Both the position numbers and the translations under genes were made by a program. The notes under the pieces are model-generated. The model had not been told where the DNA came from. It was given only the letters and a program-made list of their open reading frames with translations, and did not search any database. From contig OZ252227.1 of NCBI GenBank assembly GCA_965249175.1, forward strand, positions 744,001 through 808,000: a stretch of DNA of 64,000 bases, written 5' to 3'. Source of the DNA: CAZYFH01 sp965249175. Lineage in GTDB: Bacteria; Acidobacteriota; Vicinamibacteria; Vicinamibacterales; UBA8438. Shown here in pieces: positions 1 to 8,454 of the stretch (positions are counted from its first letter, which is position 1; each line of letters opens with the position of its first letter).

Positions 1-246
1 GTTTCCTGTCCTGTGCGCGATGTCGAGCGCCACCGACAACACTTCGCGAATCGCTCTCAGCTCCTCGTCGCGGTCGGCGACGGAAAGCGCGAGCTGCTCG
101 ATGAGGTCGGCGGCAATGTCGTCGTCGATGATCGACAACACCTCGACTACGAGTGCGTGCAGTCGGGCCGACGACGGAGAGGTAGCGGCCGCAAGGCTCC
201 CGCGAATCTGGAAGTTGCCGACCTTGTCGAGGATGCTGCTATCCAT
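1..246 (-). CDS. Small hypothetical protein, C-terminus beyond window edge
   Basis: Open for 82 codons from an ATG at 246 to the window edge with no stop, so it is partial. The product starts MDSSILDKVG and is mostly acidic and helical, with a stretch rich in D and E (VEVLSIIDDDIAADL). No family is recognised. Its start overlaps the stop of the upstream RHH gene by 8 bases, so the two are probably translationally coupled, as in many antitoxin-led or plasmid-type pairs. Function is unknown; the pairing with an RHH gene is the only clue. Confidence 0.55.
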   Translation of the reverse strand, partial: MDSSILDKVGNFQIRGSLAAATSPSSARLHALVVEVLSIIDDDIAADLIEQLALSVADRDEELRAIREVLSVALDIAHRTGN

Positions 247-397
247 CACCGTCCTCCGGCAGGGTCGCGGCGACGAGACGTCGAAGATAGGCGCTTGGTG
301 CACGTTCGTCCGCATCAGCCGCCCGCTGGATGCGTGCGGCAAGCTCCTTCGAGCAACGAAATGCAACGGTGGTGTCTGTAAGGCGAGGCCGAGCCAT
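239..397 (-). CDS. Ribbon-helix-helix-like small DNA-binding protein
   Basis: Encodes 52 residues starting MARPRLTDTTVAFRCSKELA. The short basic N-terminus, a beta-strand-like TTVAFRCS segment and two predicted helices (KELAARIQRAADADE and PSAYLRRLVAAT) fit the CopG/Arc ribbon-helix-helix layout. A very good ribosome site (AAAGGAG) lies 7 bases before the ATG, which decides the start. It leads a two-gene minus-strand unit whose second gene overlaps it. RHH proteins usually repress their own operon; no operator was identified here. Antitoxin is a possible role but no toxin is recognised. Confidence 0.6.
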   Translation of the reverse strand: MARPRLTDTTVAFRCSKELAARIQRAADADERAPSAYLRRLVAATLPEDGDG

Positions 398-461
398 GGG
401 CTAGCTCCTTTCGTTTAACTTCGTAAACGATAGGAGCCGAAATAGCGGGGAGCCTATAGGC

Positions 462-754
462 TCAGCGCGGTGTATTCTTGGCGGGGCTGCCGGACAGGTA
501 TGCGAGGATTGTCCGCGTACCGATGTCGGGGAACAGCACAGTATGCAGACGACGGGCCATGGCGGACCGGGTGAGGCGCTTGTTGCCAGCGCGCTTGCGC
601 CGGACGTCGATTTTCGCGGCCTCCGCTCGGACTTCTCGCCGATTAGCTACACCCTGCTTGCTCCGGGCCCTACCGCCAGCCTCTGCGGCCTTGCGCCGGT
701 AGAACGTCGCGTTCGCGGAGTCGGTCAGAGCGTTGCCGCTCATCGGCCCAAGGT
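462..754 (-). pseudogene. 3' half of a gene split by an IS1182-like element
   Basis: This is the downstream half of a minus-strand gene whose 5' half lies at 2231-2521. Removing the IS and one of the two CTAG copies joins the halves in frame (GCC CTA GAC CTT) into one ORF of about 195 residues. The C-terminal half is basic (KAAEAGGRARSK, RREVRAEAAK) and ends in a segment that could be a helix-turn-helix (RSAMARRLHTVLFPDIGTRT). Family unknown. An internal ATG shortly after the junction could still give a shorter product. Confidence 0.6.
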
Positions 755-2230
755 CTAGCAGCCCGTGGTGAAAGTCCCTATTAGGGATCGACACGATCGA
801 TCCCGCGTACTACACTGTCGCGCATGGCGATGGGCAAACGACGACGCCGGGCGCGGCAAGCATCGATGTGGGTTCCCACCAGCGACCTGCCTCGCAGTGC
901 GGCGCATCCGTTCTATCAGCGATTGAATCGGATCCTCGATGACACGGGCTTCGACGCGTTCGTCGAGGCGCAATGCGCGCCGTTCTACGCGGACGGCGTC
1001 GGTCGTCCGAGTCTGGCGCCGGGGCGGTACTTCCGGCTGCTGATGCTCGGCTACTTCGAAGGGCTGGACTCGGAGCGGGCGATCGCGTGGCGGGCGGCCG
1101 ATTCGCTGAGCATCCGGCAGTTTCTGGACCTCGAGCTGCACGAGGCGCCGCCGGATCACTCGACGCTGTCGCGCACCCGGCGCCTGATCGACGTCGAGAC
1201 CCATCAAGCGGTGTTCACGTGGGTGCTGCAGCAACTGGCCGACGCCCAGCTCGTGACCGGGCGGACCCTCGGCATCGATGCCACGACGTTGGAAGCGAAC
1301 GCCGCATTGCGGAGTATCGTGCGCCGGGACACGGGCGAAGGCTACGAGGCGTTTCTGACCGGGCTGGCCGAGGCGTCCGGCATCGTCACGCCGACCCGCG
1401 CTGAGCTGGCCCGGTTCGACCGGAAACGGAAGAAGAAAGGCTCCAACGACGACTGGACGCATCCGCAGGATCCGGACGCGAAGATCACGAAGCTGAAGGA
1501 CGGGCGCACGCACTTGGCGCACACCGCGGAGCATGCGGTGGACCTGGAGACGGGGGCCATCGTCGGCGTCACCGTGCAGGATGCCGACGACGGCGATACG
1601 ACGACGATGGTCGAGACCCTGATCACGGCGGCCGACCACGTCGAAGCCGTCCTGCCGGCCGGCGCCGGTATCGCCGAGGTCGTCGGGGACAAGGGGTATC
1701 ACAGTAACGAGACGATGGTGGCGTTCGCCGCGCTCGGCGTGCGCAGTTATGTTTCGGAGCCGGACCGCGGGCGACGCAACTGGACAGGCAAGGCGGCGGC
1801 GCGCGACGCCGTGTACGCGAACCGTCGGCGCATTCGGGGCACGCGTGGGCAACGGCTGCTGCGACGGCGGGGCGAGTTGCTCGAACGCCCCAACGCGCAT
1901 CTCTACGAGACCGGGCGGCTGCGCCGGGTGCATCTGCGTGGGCATCCCAACATCCTCAAGCGCGTGCTTGTGCACGTCTGCGGGTTCAATCTTGGGCTCC
2001 TCATGCGGCAGCTGACGGGCGTCGGCACGCCGCGGAGCCTCCAAGGCCGCGCGGTCGCCGTCTTCGAGGCCTTGATCGCTGATCTTGGCCGCCTCTGGAC
2101 CCTCGTATCGCCCGCGTGGGCGCGAGATGCGCAAGATCTGCCGCACTCGTCGTTTCTCGACCTTATGACACGGTGTCACGAACACATGCCCCTCGACCTA
2201 CGAAAGGGCGTTTTCACCACGGGCTGCTAG
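755..2230 (+). mobile_element. IS1182-like insertion sequence, copy 1
   Basis: Inverted ends of 19 bp (CTAGCAGCCCGTGGTGAAA at the left, its complement at the right) enclose one transposase gene. CTAG is found at both outer edges. Because the interrupted host gene reads through in frame when one CTAG is kept, CTAG looks like a 4-bp target duplication rather than part of the element. A second copy with an identical transposase lies at 6196-7671 in the opposite orientation, which implies recent transposition. Confidence 0.88.
824..2230 (+). CDS. IS1182-like DDE transposase (copy 1)
   Basis: 468 residues, full length for the family. The N-terminal part (about 20-120) has the InsH/DUF772 look (PFYADGVGRPSLAPGRYFRL). 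The catalytic triad can be placed: first Asp in GRTLGIDATTLEANA, second Asp in VVGDKGYHS, Glu in GELLERPNAHLYETGRLRR. The stop codon lies inside the right inverted end, so the last residues (FTTGC) are encoded by the IS terminus. The translation is identical to that at 6196-7602. A 476-residue ORF on the other strand is a frame shadow of this gene. Confidence 0.93.
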   Translation: MAMGKRRRRARQASMWVPTSDLPRSAAHPFYQRLNRILDDTGFDAFVEAQCAPFYADGVGRPSLAPGRYFRLLMLGYFEGLDSERAIAWRAADSLSIRQFLDLELHEAPPDHSTLSRTRRLIDVETHQAVFTWVLQQLADAQLVTGRTLGIDATTLEANAALRSIVRRDTGEGYEAFLTGLAEASGIVTPTRAELARFDRKRKKKGSNDDWTHPQDPDAKITKLKDGRTHLAHTAEHAVDLETGAIVGVTVQDADDGDTTTMVETLITAADHVEAVLPAGAGIAEVVGDKGYHSNETMVAFAALGVRSYVSEPDRGRRNWTGKAAARDAVYANRRRIRGTRGQRLLRRRGELLERPNAHLYETGRLRRVHLRGHPNILKRVLVHVCGFNLGLLMRQLTGVGTPRSLQGRAVAVFEALIADLGRLWTLVSPAWARDAQDLPHSSFLDLMTRCHEHMPLDLRKGVFTTGC

Positions 2231-2521
2231 GGCATGCCTGACCGCTCGGGCCGCGTGGGCTGACTCCCAGGGGCCTTCAATCGCATCCAGCATATTTCGC
2301 ACCTCGCGAAGACGCAGCAGCCCGATGTACGCCCGCCGGACCTTGTAGCCGACGCTCGCCGGGTTCTTGCTCTCACCGATTGCGGTCTGCAACCGATGCC
2401 ACGTTTCGTCGGAGTCCGCCCCGTCTGGGTCGGTAGGGTAGTCGTGTGCTGTAAGGGTCCGGACGTGCTCCGCCTCGATACGAGCAAGGAGTTCAGCTAG
2501 ATACGCGCTCTCGCTGTCCAT
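2231..2521 (-). pseudogene. 5' half of a gene split by an IS1182-like element
   Basis: Begins MDSESAYLAELLARIEAEHV at an ATG at 2521 with GGAG upstream, and runs 97 codons to the IS edge. It is helical and acidic at first, then has a basic stretch (GYKVRRAYIGLLRLREVRNM). In the present sequence the frame continues into the IS end and stops there (…LAARGENALS). Its natural continuation is at 462-754. No family recognised. A longer ORF starting at 2662 has no good ribosome site and runs through repeat DNA, so the start at 2521 is preferred. Confidence 0.6.
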
Positions 2522-2637
2522 GGATCCGGCTCCGCTTGACTGGGTTTGGCGGCAACGTAGCGGCACCCCAACCGTCGCATTTGGGCTTGCCCCGGTTAAC
2601 CGGTTAACGGTCATGCGTTGAATCAGGCCAGGAGACC

Positions 2638-2752
2638 CTCCCAGAGCGTTGCAGCGTAACAAGCCCCCCGGCCCGTTGGGCTCTCCACAGAAGCCAAGCG
2701 TAACGCCTGGGCAGATGTGCTACACATTGAAAAGGTGACTTCGGTCCGTCTT
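2638..2752 (+). repeat. Foldable ~110-bp repeat, copy A
   Basis: Matches 4505-4615 over about 110 bp in the same orientation. Shared blocks are AGCGTAACAAGCCCCC, GGGCTCTCCACAGA and AAGCGTAACGCCTGGGC, followed by TTCGGTCCGTCTT. The outer 7-mer GCGTTGC can pair with the later GTAACGC through one G-T wobble, where copy B has a perfect pair; an inner hairpin GGCTCT/AGAGCC is also kept with one bulge. The rest of 2522-2809 holds no gene. It also contains the palindrome GTTAACCGGTTAAC at 2595-2608. Confidence 0.7.
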
Positions 2753-2809
2753 TGTTGGTCGTGTTACGTTGTAACGCTTCAACAGCCCGTTCTGCGAGTC
2801 AAGCCCATT

Positions 2810-4210
2810 CTTAGTTGAAACTCTCCACGGCTCCCGATGGCTTACGCGGCCTGCTTCTTCGACGTCGTCGTGTCGATCTTCAGTTCTCGCTTCAATGCGG
2901 CCCGAAGCGTGGGAAGGTGGCGATAGCCCCTCACCCTTCGTAAGCGCGGTTCGATGTCCAGGAGGGCGGTCGCCAGCCAGCGGTGGCGTTGGCTCGAGCT
3001 CTGCCAGTGATCTACCTTCGCGCAGCGTTCCTCGACCAGCGCATTGACCGACTCCAGACAGTTCGTCGTCTTCAGCGACCGGCCCAGCACTCCGTACACG
3101 CCCAATCGATGTAACGTCAGGGTTTCGTCCAGGCCTTCCGCCAAGCTGTCAGCCGCCGACTGGTTCCGCTCGTCCAACTCGCCGTGGAGCGTCTCGAGCG
3201 CACCGAGGGCCTCGTCGTAGTCCGGCCGGTTGTACGCTCGCTGGAGACGCTGACGCCACACCGCCTGCTCGTGCTTGGCCAGGTAGCTCACCACGTTCTC
3301 GCGCTTGTGCCACTGGCACCGTTGGACCAGGGCCCGGCCCCGGAAGGCCTTCCGGACGGCCGTGCGGAGCCCCTTGCCGCCATCGAGGATGACCAGCACA
3401 CCCTGGGAGAGGTCGAGGCCCCGCTCGACCAACGACCGCAGGAACGGTGTGAGCACCGTCGCGTTCTCCGTGTCCGTTTCGACGAAGCCCAGGAAGCGTT
3501 TCTCCCCAGACAGCGTGATGCCTAGCGCGATGACCATCGTCGCGTCAGCGAACGTCTTGCCGTCCAGGAACACGGCCACCACGTCCTCATCGGATAGGTC
3601 CCGCTCCTGGAACGCCCGTAGCTGCGCCGCGCTGGCCTGGATGAACCCCCGGGACACCGTCGAACTCGACAGCCCGATCGCCCCGGGAATCGCCGCCGCG
3701 GCCGCCGCGTAGTTGCGGCACGAGATCCCGTAGAGCACCCGTCGCAGCAGCGCGTCGTCCACCTCGCGGTCGTCATGCAACGCCGCATACGACCGCAGCG
3801 GAATCTCGCTCCCTGCGAGGCGACGAATCCGGGGCACGCGAATCGGCACGCGCTGCCCCGCGAGACCCACCGTCCCAGGGTTACTGCCGTGACGGCGTCC
3901 ACCGACCGACGCGTCCTTCCGGACGTAGCGCTCGCTCGCCAGCGCCGTCACCTCCTGGTCGAGCAACTCCTGCACATGCATCAGGCCCAGGGGCACCAGC
4001 GAGCGGATCAGCTCCACCTTCGCGTCCAGCTCCAGATCCGCGTAGGCCTCGCGGTGAATGATGTTGACCGAGCCCAGCTTGCGAACTTTCTTGCGCTTCC
4101 TGACAGCACGTAGGCCACTCATCGTGGCTCCTCTCTCTCGTGGGGTGATGTCCGTCTTTTGCAACGTCATCACACCACAGGGTCTGGAGCCGTTTCAATT
4201 TTCAACTAAG
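2810..4210 (-). mobile_element. IS256-family element (type A)
   Basis: One transposase gene is enclosed by imperfect inverted repeats of 25 bp, at 2810-2834 and 4186-4210 (outer ends CTTAGTTGAAA / TTCAACTAAG, inner GGAGCCGT). No direct target duplication of 8-9 bp could be found in the flanks, so the insertion may be old or rearranged. It lies between the two copies of the ~110-bp repeat. Confidence 0.8.
2842..4122 (-). CDS. IS256-family (Mutator-type) transposase
   Basis: 426 residues from the preferred ATG at 4122, which has a strong GAGGAG site; an upstream ATG at 4173 lacks one. Typical family features: a basic N-terminus, AAIPGAIGLSSSTVSR before the catalytic core, first Asp in VVAVFLDGKTF, second Asp in GVLVILDGGKGLRTAV followed by the RCQWHKRENV helix, and the late Glu in TTNCLESVNALVEE. 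Appears intact. It is unrelated in detail to the other IS256-type transposase in this window (12798-14084). Confidence 0.92.
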   Translation of the reverse strand: MSGLRAVRKRKKVRKLGSVNIIHREAYADLELDAKVELIRSLVPLGLMHVQELLDQEVTALASERYVRKDASVGGRRHGSNPGTVGLAGQRVPIRVPRIRRLAGSEIPLRSYAALHDDREVDDALLRRVLYGISCRNYAAAAAAIPGAIGLSSSTVSRGFIQASAAQLRAFQERDLSDEDVVAVFLDGKTFADATMVIALGITLSGEKRFLGFVETDTENATVLTPFLRSLVERGLDLSQGVLVILDGGKGLRTAVRKAFRGRALVQRCQWHKRENVVSYLAKHEQAVWRQRLQRAYNRPDYDEALGALETLHGELDERNQSAADSLAEGLDETLTLHRLGVYGVLGRSLKTTNCLESVNALVEERCAKVDHWQSSSQRHRWLATALLDIEPRLRRVRGYRHLPTLRAALKRELKIDTTTSKKQAA

Positions 4211-4504
4211 ATTAGCTCACCCTCCGTTCTGCGGGCAGAGCCGAGTTGAGCGTCGGGGGACAGGGTCCTGAGCGAGGGCCGGACTCGGACCGACCCGGAC
4301 ACCTAGGCGTCAGGCGCGACCCCACCCGTACTCAGCCGGAAGCGCTCAGCGGCTAGCTTGTACGGAAGCACCTGCGATCCCTTGATGATCGGAGTGCCGT
4401 CCGGCTTCATCACAGTGGCCTTGAGCTACGTCACCGATAGCCTCTGGCTGAGTGAATCGCCCTCCGTCAAATGTTCACCCCGCGTGCGTCAGGACATCAC
4501 GATG

Positions 4505-4615
4505 CAAGCGTTACAGCGTAACAAGCCCCCGCCCGTCGGGCTCTCCACAGAGCCAAAGCGTAACGCCTGGGCTGTGGAGGTGCATGTCAAACGGCGAGTT
4601 CGGTCCGTCTTGCCC
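4505..4615 (+). repeat. Foldable ~110-bp repeat, copy B
   Basis: Second copy of the repeat at 2638-2752. GCGTTAC near the start pairs perfectly with GTAACGC about 50 bases later, and GGCTCT-CCAC-AGAGCC forms an inner hairpin. The layout (…TAACAA at one end, AAGC just before the closing 7-mer) recalls integron attC sites, but the 7-mers do not fit the attC GTTRRRY consensus, so that identity is not claimed. Confidence 0.7.
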
Positions 4616-4724
4616 GTTTGGGCCGACCTGACGCGGGCGAATCTCGGGATTGCCCGACCAGTTCCGGCACCTTGCATGGTGCCGGTGATGGCTAGGATGT
4701 CTGGTACTGGCGTAGCTCGGCGTG

Positions 4725-4875
4725 TCAGCTTGAGGGTGGCTTCTGCGGCTCAGCCGAAGGCTCGGAAGGTGCTTCTTCCGGATAGAGCGCGAGGCAGTGC
4801 GGGCACGGCGTCGTTCAGATCGGTGAAATGTCGGCCGCAGGCACGGCACTGGCTGCAGTATCTCCACCGTGGCAC
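4725..4875 (-). pseudogene. Possible zinc-ribbon protein with a frameshift
   Basis: From a GTG at 4875 the minus strand reads VPRWRYCSQCRACGRHFTDL with a CxxCxxC cluster. One frame over, the sequence continues with TPCPHCLALYPEEAPSEPS up to a stop at 4725. Together these give two Cys pairs as in a zinc ribbon, but a one-base shift separates them. This is read from motifs only; the ORF is short and the assignment is tentative. Confidence 0.35.
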
Positions 4876-5036
4876 AAGGCTGCTCTACACTGAGATCGTG
4901 CGGTGCCCTCGTTGTAAGCGATTCGGTACGCACGGCAATGTCCGCAATCCGATCGAGGACCCCAGGCGGTGCGCTGGGGATGGTCACCGGCAGGCCGCTT
5001 GAAAGTAACAACCCGACTCAGGAAGGAGTACACGGA

Positions 5037-5336
5037 GTGTTTCCAACAATCGATGAAGCCTACGAGGGCGTCATACAGGAGACGGGTCAGGTCTCGGGCA
5101 GCATCGCCGGCATGACCTACAGAACAGGTGTACTTCAGGCTGCGGTGACGAAGAGTAACGCCGAGCTTCAGCAGAAATCAATGACCGCGCTCGAGGCAGC
5201 CATGCGCGCGTTCACTGACGCCAGCAACAAGGGCAGCGAGGCCCTGACCAAAGCGACGAACAAGCTGGTCGTGGCTACGTGGGTCCTGGGTGTCGTGGCG
5301 ACAATCCAGACGCTGGTGATGATCATTGGCTCTTGA
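5037..5336 (+). CDS. Small tail-anchored helical protein
   Basis: 99 residues from a GTG at 5037; AAGGAG at 5023-5028 sits 8 bases upstream and decides this start over longer in-frame options. Residues about 1-75 are helical and polar, rich in A, T, S, E and K (TKSNAELQQKSMTALEAAM), likely a coiled coil. The C-terminus is one hydrophobic segment (VVATWVLGVVATIQTLVMII) that should anchor it in the membrane. Holin-like or tail-anchored accessory proteins look like this, but no family is recognised. It stands alone, convergent with the HTH gene that follows. Confidence 0.6.
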   Translation: MFPTIDEAYEGVIQETGQVSGSIAGMTYRTGVLQAAVTKSNAELQQKSMTALEAAMRAFTDASNKGSEALTKATNKLVVATWVLGVVATIQTLVMIIGS

Positions 5337-5495
5337 TCGGTTGTGCCACCTTGGGAGCTGGTGACCCAACCAGTGGTGAAGCTCTGCCCTGTTGACAGGA
5401 CGTCTGGTTCACGCTGGGGCTGATCGTCCGAAGGTCCGGCGCTGTGCCCCCGCTTGTTCGGAAGTTCGCCACAGTCGTACGTGTGTTGTCGAGAC

Positions 5496-6188
5496 TTAGC
5501 TGCGCGTCGGCTGGCCCCCGTTGCCGCTCCCCGACGGCTCCTCGGCCACCACCTCGCCCTCGACCACCGTGCCCGGCACGTGCGGGCCCAGCAGCTTGTC
5601 GATCTCCGTGAGCCGGTCGCTGATCTGCTGGGCGGTCCACTCGTGGTAGGGCCGCGTCTCCGAGATATCCTTCGGCGTGACCTTGATGGGCGCGTCCAGC
5701 CCCAGCAGGGCGCTCAGGCGCTGGCTGATCTTAATCCGCGTCTCCAGGCCCCGCCGGTACTCGTCGAACGCGAGCGGCTCCGTCACGACCTGGGTGATGC
5801 GCTCCGGCTTGCCGTTCGCGGCCTTCACCTTGACCGTGCGGATGAGCCGCCGGTTCCGCCGCACGCGCATCTGCCTGTTCAGGTCCAGCAGCGCGTGCTC
5901 GAGCCGGATGCGCTCCTGCTCGCGGTAGCGGTCCATGCAATCATCCGTCCGGTCAATCGTCGTGTTGAGGACGGCGTGGTAGTCGTTGAGTGCCGTGACG
6001 TCCGAGCAGCCCAACTCCTTCCCGATCTTGGCGAACGAGGCTCCGGCCGCCTTCAGCTCAACGACCCGCTCCCGCCGCAGCGCGATGCGCAGGTCGTCGG
6101 CCGCCGCCCGCCGGGCGCGTTGTGGGCCTCGGCCGGCCCGGGTCCGCTTGGAACGGGATCGTGGCACCGACTCCGGCCGCCTGCTCAT
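5496..6188 (-). CDS. Helix-turn-helix protein, terminase-small-subunit-like
   Basis: 230 residues. A very basic N-terminus (residues 1-30) is followed by a homeodomain-like HTH at about 35-65 (RVVELKAAGASFAKIGKEL then a recognition helix around CSDVTALNDY), a long helical region (RYREQERIRLEHALLDLNRQ) and an acidic tail. Phage small terminase subunits and resolvase-type regulators share this layout; DNA binding is likely, the exact role open. The IS1182-like copy 2 ends 7 bases upstream of the ATG, so the native promoter and leader have been cut off; no ribosome site is visible in the remaining bases. Confidence 0.55.
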   Translation of the reverse strand: MSRRPESVPRSRSKRTRAGRGPQRARRAAADDLRIALRRERVVELKAAGASFAKIGKELGCSDVTALNDYHAVLNTTIDRTDDCMDRYREQERIRLEHALLDLNRQMRVRRNRRLIRTVKVKAANGKPERITQVVTEPLAFDEYRRGLETRIKISQRLSALLGLDAPIKVTPKDISETRPYHEWTAQQISDRLTEIDKLLGPHVPGTVVEGEVVAEEPSGSGNGGQPTRS

Positions 6189-6195
6189 AGGAGCC

Positions 6196-7602
6196 CTAGC
6201 AGCCCGTGGTGAAAACGCCCTTTCGTAGGTCGAGGGGCATGTGTTCGTGACACCGTGTCATAAGGTCGAGAAACGACGAGTGCGGCAGATCTTGCGCATC
6301 TCGCGCCCACGCGGGCGATACGAGGGTCCAGAGGCGGCCAAGATCAGCGATCAAGGCCTCGAAGACGGCGACCGCGCGGCCTTGGAGGCTCCGCGGCGTG
6401 CCGACGCCCGTCAGCTGCCGCATGAGGAGCCCAAGATTGAACCCGCAGACGTGCACAAGCACGCGCTTGAGGATGTTGGGATGCCCACGCAGATGCACCC
6501 GGCGCAGCCGCCCGGTCTCGTAGAGATGCGCGTTGGGGCGTTCGAGCAACTCGCCCCGCCGTCGCAGCAGCCGTTGCCCACGCGTGCCCCGAATGCGCCG
6601 ACGGTTCGCGTACACGGCGTCGCGCGCCGCCGCCTTGCCTGTCCAGTTGCGTCGCCCGCGGTCCGGCTCCGAAACATAACTGCGCACGCCGAGCGCGGCG
6701 AACGCCACCATCGTCTCGTTACTGTGATACCCCTTGTCCCCGACGACCTCGGCGATACCGGCGCCGGCCGGCAGGACGGCTTCGACGTGGTCGGCCGCCG
6801 TGATCAGGGTCTCGACCATCGTCGTCGTATCGCCGTCGTCGGCATCCTGCACGGTGACGCCGACGATGGCCCCCGTCTCCAGGTCCACCGCATGCTCCGC
6901 GGTGTGCGCCAAGTGCGTGCGCCCGTCCTTCAGCTTCGTGATCTTCGCGTCCGGATCCTGCGGATGCGTCCAGTCGTCGTTGGAGCCTTTCTTCTTCCGT
7001 TTCCGGTCGAACCGGGCCAGCTCAGCGCGGGTCGGCGTGACGATGCCGGACGCCTCGGCCAGCCCGGTCAGAAACGCCTCGTAGCCTTCGCCCGTGTCCC
7101 GGCGCACGATACTCCGCAATGCGGCGTTCGCTTCCAACGTCGTGGCATCGATGCCGAGGGTCCGCCCGGTCACGAGCTGGGCGTCGGCCAGTTGCTGCAG
7201 CACCCACGTGAACACCGCTTGATGGGTCTCGACGTCGATCAGGCGCCGGGTGCGCGACAGCGTCGAGTGATCCGGCGGCGCCTCGTGCAGCTCGAGGTCC
7301 AGAAACTGCCGGATGCTCAGCGAATCGGCCGCCCGCCACGCGATCGCCCGCTCCGAGTCCAGCCCTTCGAAGTAGCCGAGCATCAGCAGCCGGAAGTACC
7401 GCCCCGGCGCCAGACTCGGACGACCGACGCCGTCCGCGTAGAACGGCGCGCATTGCGCCTCGACGAACGCGTCGAAGCCCGTGTCATCGAGGATCCGATT
7501 CAATCGCTGATAGAACGGATGCGCCGCACTGCGAGGCAGGTCGCTGGTGGGAACCCACATCGATGCTTGCCGCGCCCGGCGTCGTCGTTTGCCCATCGCC
7601 AT
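6196..7602 (-). CDS. IS1182-like DDE transposase (copy 2)
   Basis: 468 residues, identical in sequence to the product of 824-2230, with the same DDE residues (GIDATT, GDKGYHS, ELLERPN). Its upstream end carries a palindromic stretch (GGATCGATCGTGTCGATCC) between the start codon and the IS terminus, present in both copies, which could hold the transposase promoter or a transposase-binding site. Confidence 0.93.
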   Translation of the reverse strand: MAMGKRRRRARQASMWVPTSDLPRSAAHPFYQRLNRILDDTGFDAFVEAQCAPFYADGVGRPSLAPGRYFRLLMLGYFEGLDSERAIAWRAADSLSIRQFLDLELHEAPPDHSTLSRTRRLIDVETHQAVFTWVLQQLADAQLVTGRTLGIDATTLEANAALRSIVRRDTGEGYEAFLTGLAEASGIVTPTRAELARFDRKRKKKGSNDDWTHPQDPDAKITKLKDGRTHLAHTAEHAVDLETGAIVGVTVQDADDGDTTTMVETLITAADHVEAVLPAGAGIAEVVGDKGYHSNETMVAFAALGVRSYVSEPDRGRRNWTGKAAARDAVYANRRRIRGTRGQRLLRRRGELLERPNAHLYETGRLRRVHLRGHPNILKRVLVHVCGFNLGLLMRQLTGVGTPRSLQGRAVAVFEALIADLGRLWTLVSPAWARDAQDLPHSSFLDLMTRCHEHMPLDLRKGVFTTGC

Positions 7603-7671
7603 GCGCGACAGTGTAGTACGCGGGATCGATCGTGTCGATCCCTAATAGGGACTTTCACCACGGGCTGCTAG
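6196..7671 (-). mobile_element. IS1182-like insertion sequence, copy 2
   Basis: Same ends and same CTAG borders as copy 1, in reverse orientation. It separates the HTH gene at 5496-6188 from its former upstream region. Inverted identical copies 4 kb apart could support inversion of the 2231-6195 segment. The in-frame rejoining of the gene around copy 1 argues that such an inversion has not been fixed here. Confidence 0.88.
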
Positions 7672-8454
7672 CTTACTAAACACCCAATGTCACTTAATTG
7701 CGCACCGTCTCGTGGCGTGCGTCTGGCCTCACGGTGGCGACCGACACTGCCGACTCGCCTTCCGTAACCGGTCTCCCGATTCCAGCCGTCGGCGGAGCGG
7801 GCCGACCGTAATCCCCGCGATGGCAAAGCCGAGCCTCTGGCCGGCGGAACTAGGTGACGTCGGGAACACGAATCCCTTCGACGAATCAAGCCGCGCGGCG
7901 CGTCGTCCCCTCCAGGGCAAGGTCCAAGTACATATCTAAGCTACCCGTTGACAGACCACACCCGTGCGCGGCCCAGCGCCGCCCCACCCCAATCGGTAGA
8001 AACGGTTCCGATCCCGGCCTGCGGAAATCGAATCCGAGTCTCAGCTCCTCCCCTGCCACACACCGTGTTGCACCGGGCCCGCACGTCGGCCGGGCTCACC
8101 TAGCCACCCACCAGGGGCTGTCTCCCGGAATTCCCGCCGGAGACACCCCACTTTCGCCCCATCCCCATTGCCCGCGGTGACCGACGATTGGACGTGGCGA
8201 AATGAACTGGTTTCGGGACGCCCACCGGGGTTCCACCCGCGACGTGGGAAGCCGCCGCAGGCCCACGACGCGCTGCTCAAGGTGCATCCGTTCGGGAACC
8301 CGAGTGATCGCGACGTGGCGCTCTGCGTCTACAACTGGCTTCGGGGAACCTGGCGCCGTCCGGTGTTTCCCGATTCGACGATGCCCAGGGTTGAATCGCC
8401 CGCTCGGCGAGGTCAGACTGTGGTGCAGAAGCGCGCGATTCCGAGGGGGTAGGC
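7672..8454. other. Region without a recognisable gene
   Basis: About 780 bp between the IS copy and a frameshifted small secreted-protein gene. Several short open frames exist on both strands but none has a family motif, a convincing ribosome site or a typical coding pattern. It probably contains eroded gene remains. Confidence 0.5.

Larger units (their letters stand above)
4211..5036. other. Intergenic region without a secure gene
   Basis: About 825 bp between the IS256-type element and the small membrane-protein gene. It contains repeat copy B (4505-4615) and a possible broken zinc-ribbon gene (4725-4875, minus). The long ORFs crossing it in both strands have no recognisable product and no good ribosome sites; they look like GC-driven open frames. 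Confidence 0.5.

Noticed and set aside
755..2185. 476-residue minus-strand ORF opposite the IS1182 transposase, and the same at 6241-7671
   Set aside because: It is the complement frame of a clear transposase gene, is Arg/Pro-rich with no family motif, and is kept only because the two IS copies are identical.
4505..4615. Integron attC site
   Set aside because: Layout is similar, but the 7-mers do not match RYYYAAC/GTTRRRY and no integrase is present; kept only as a structured repeat.
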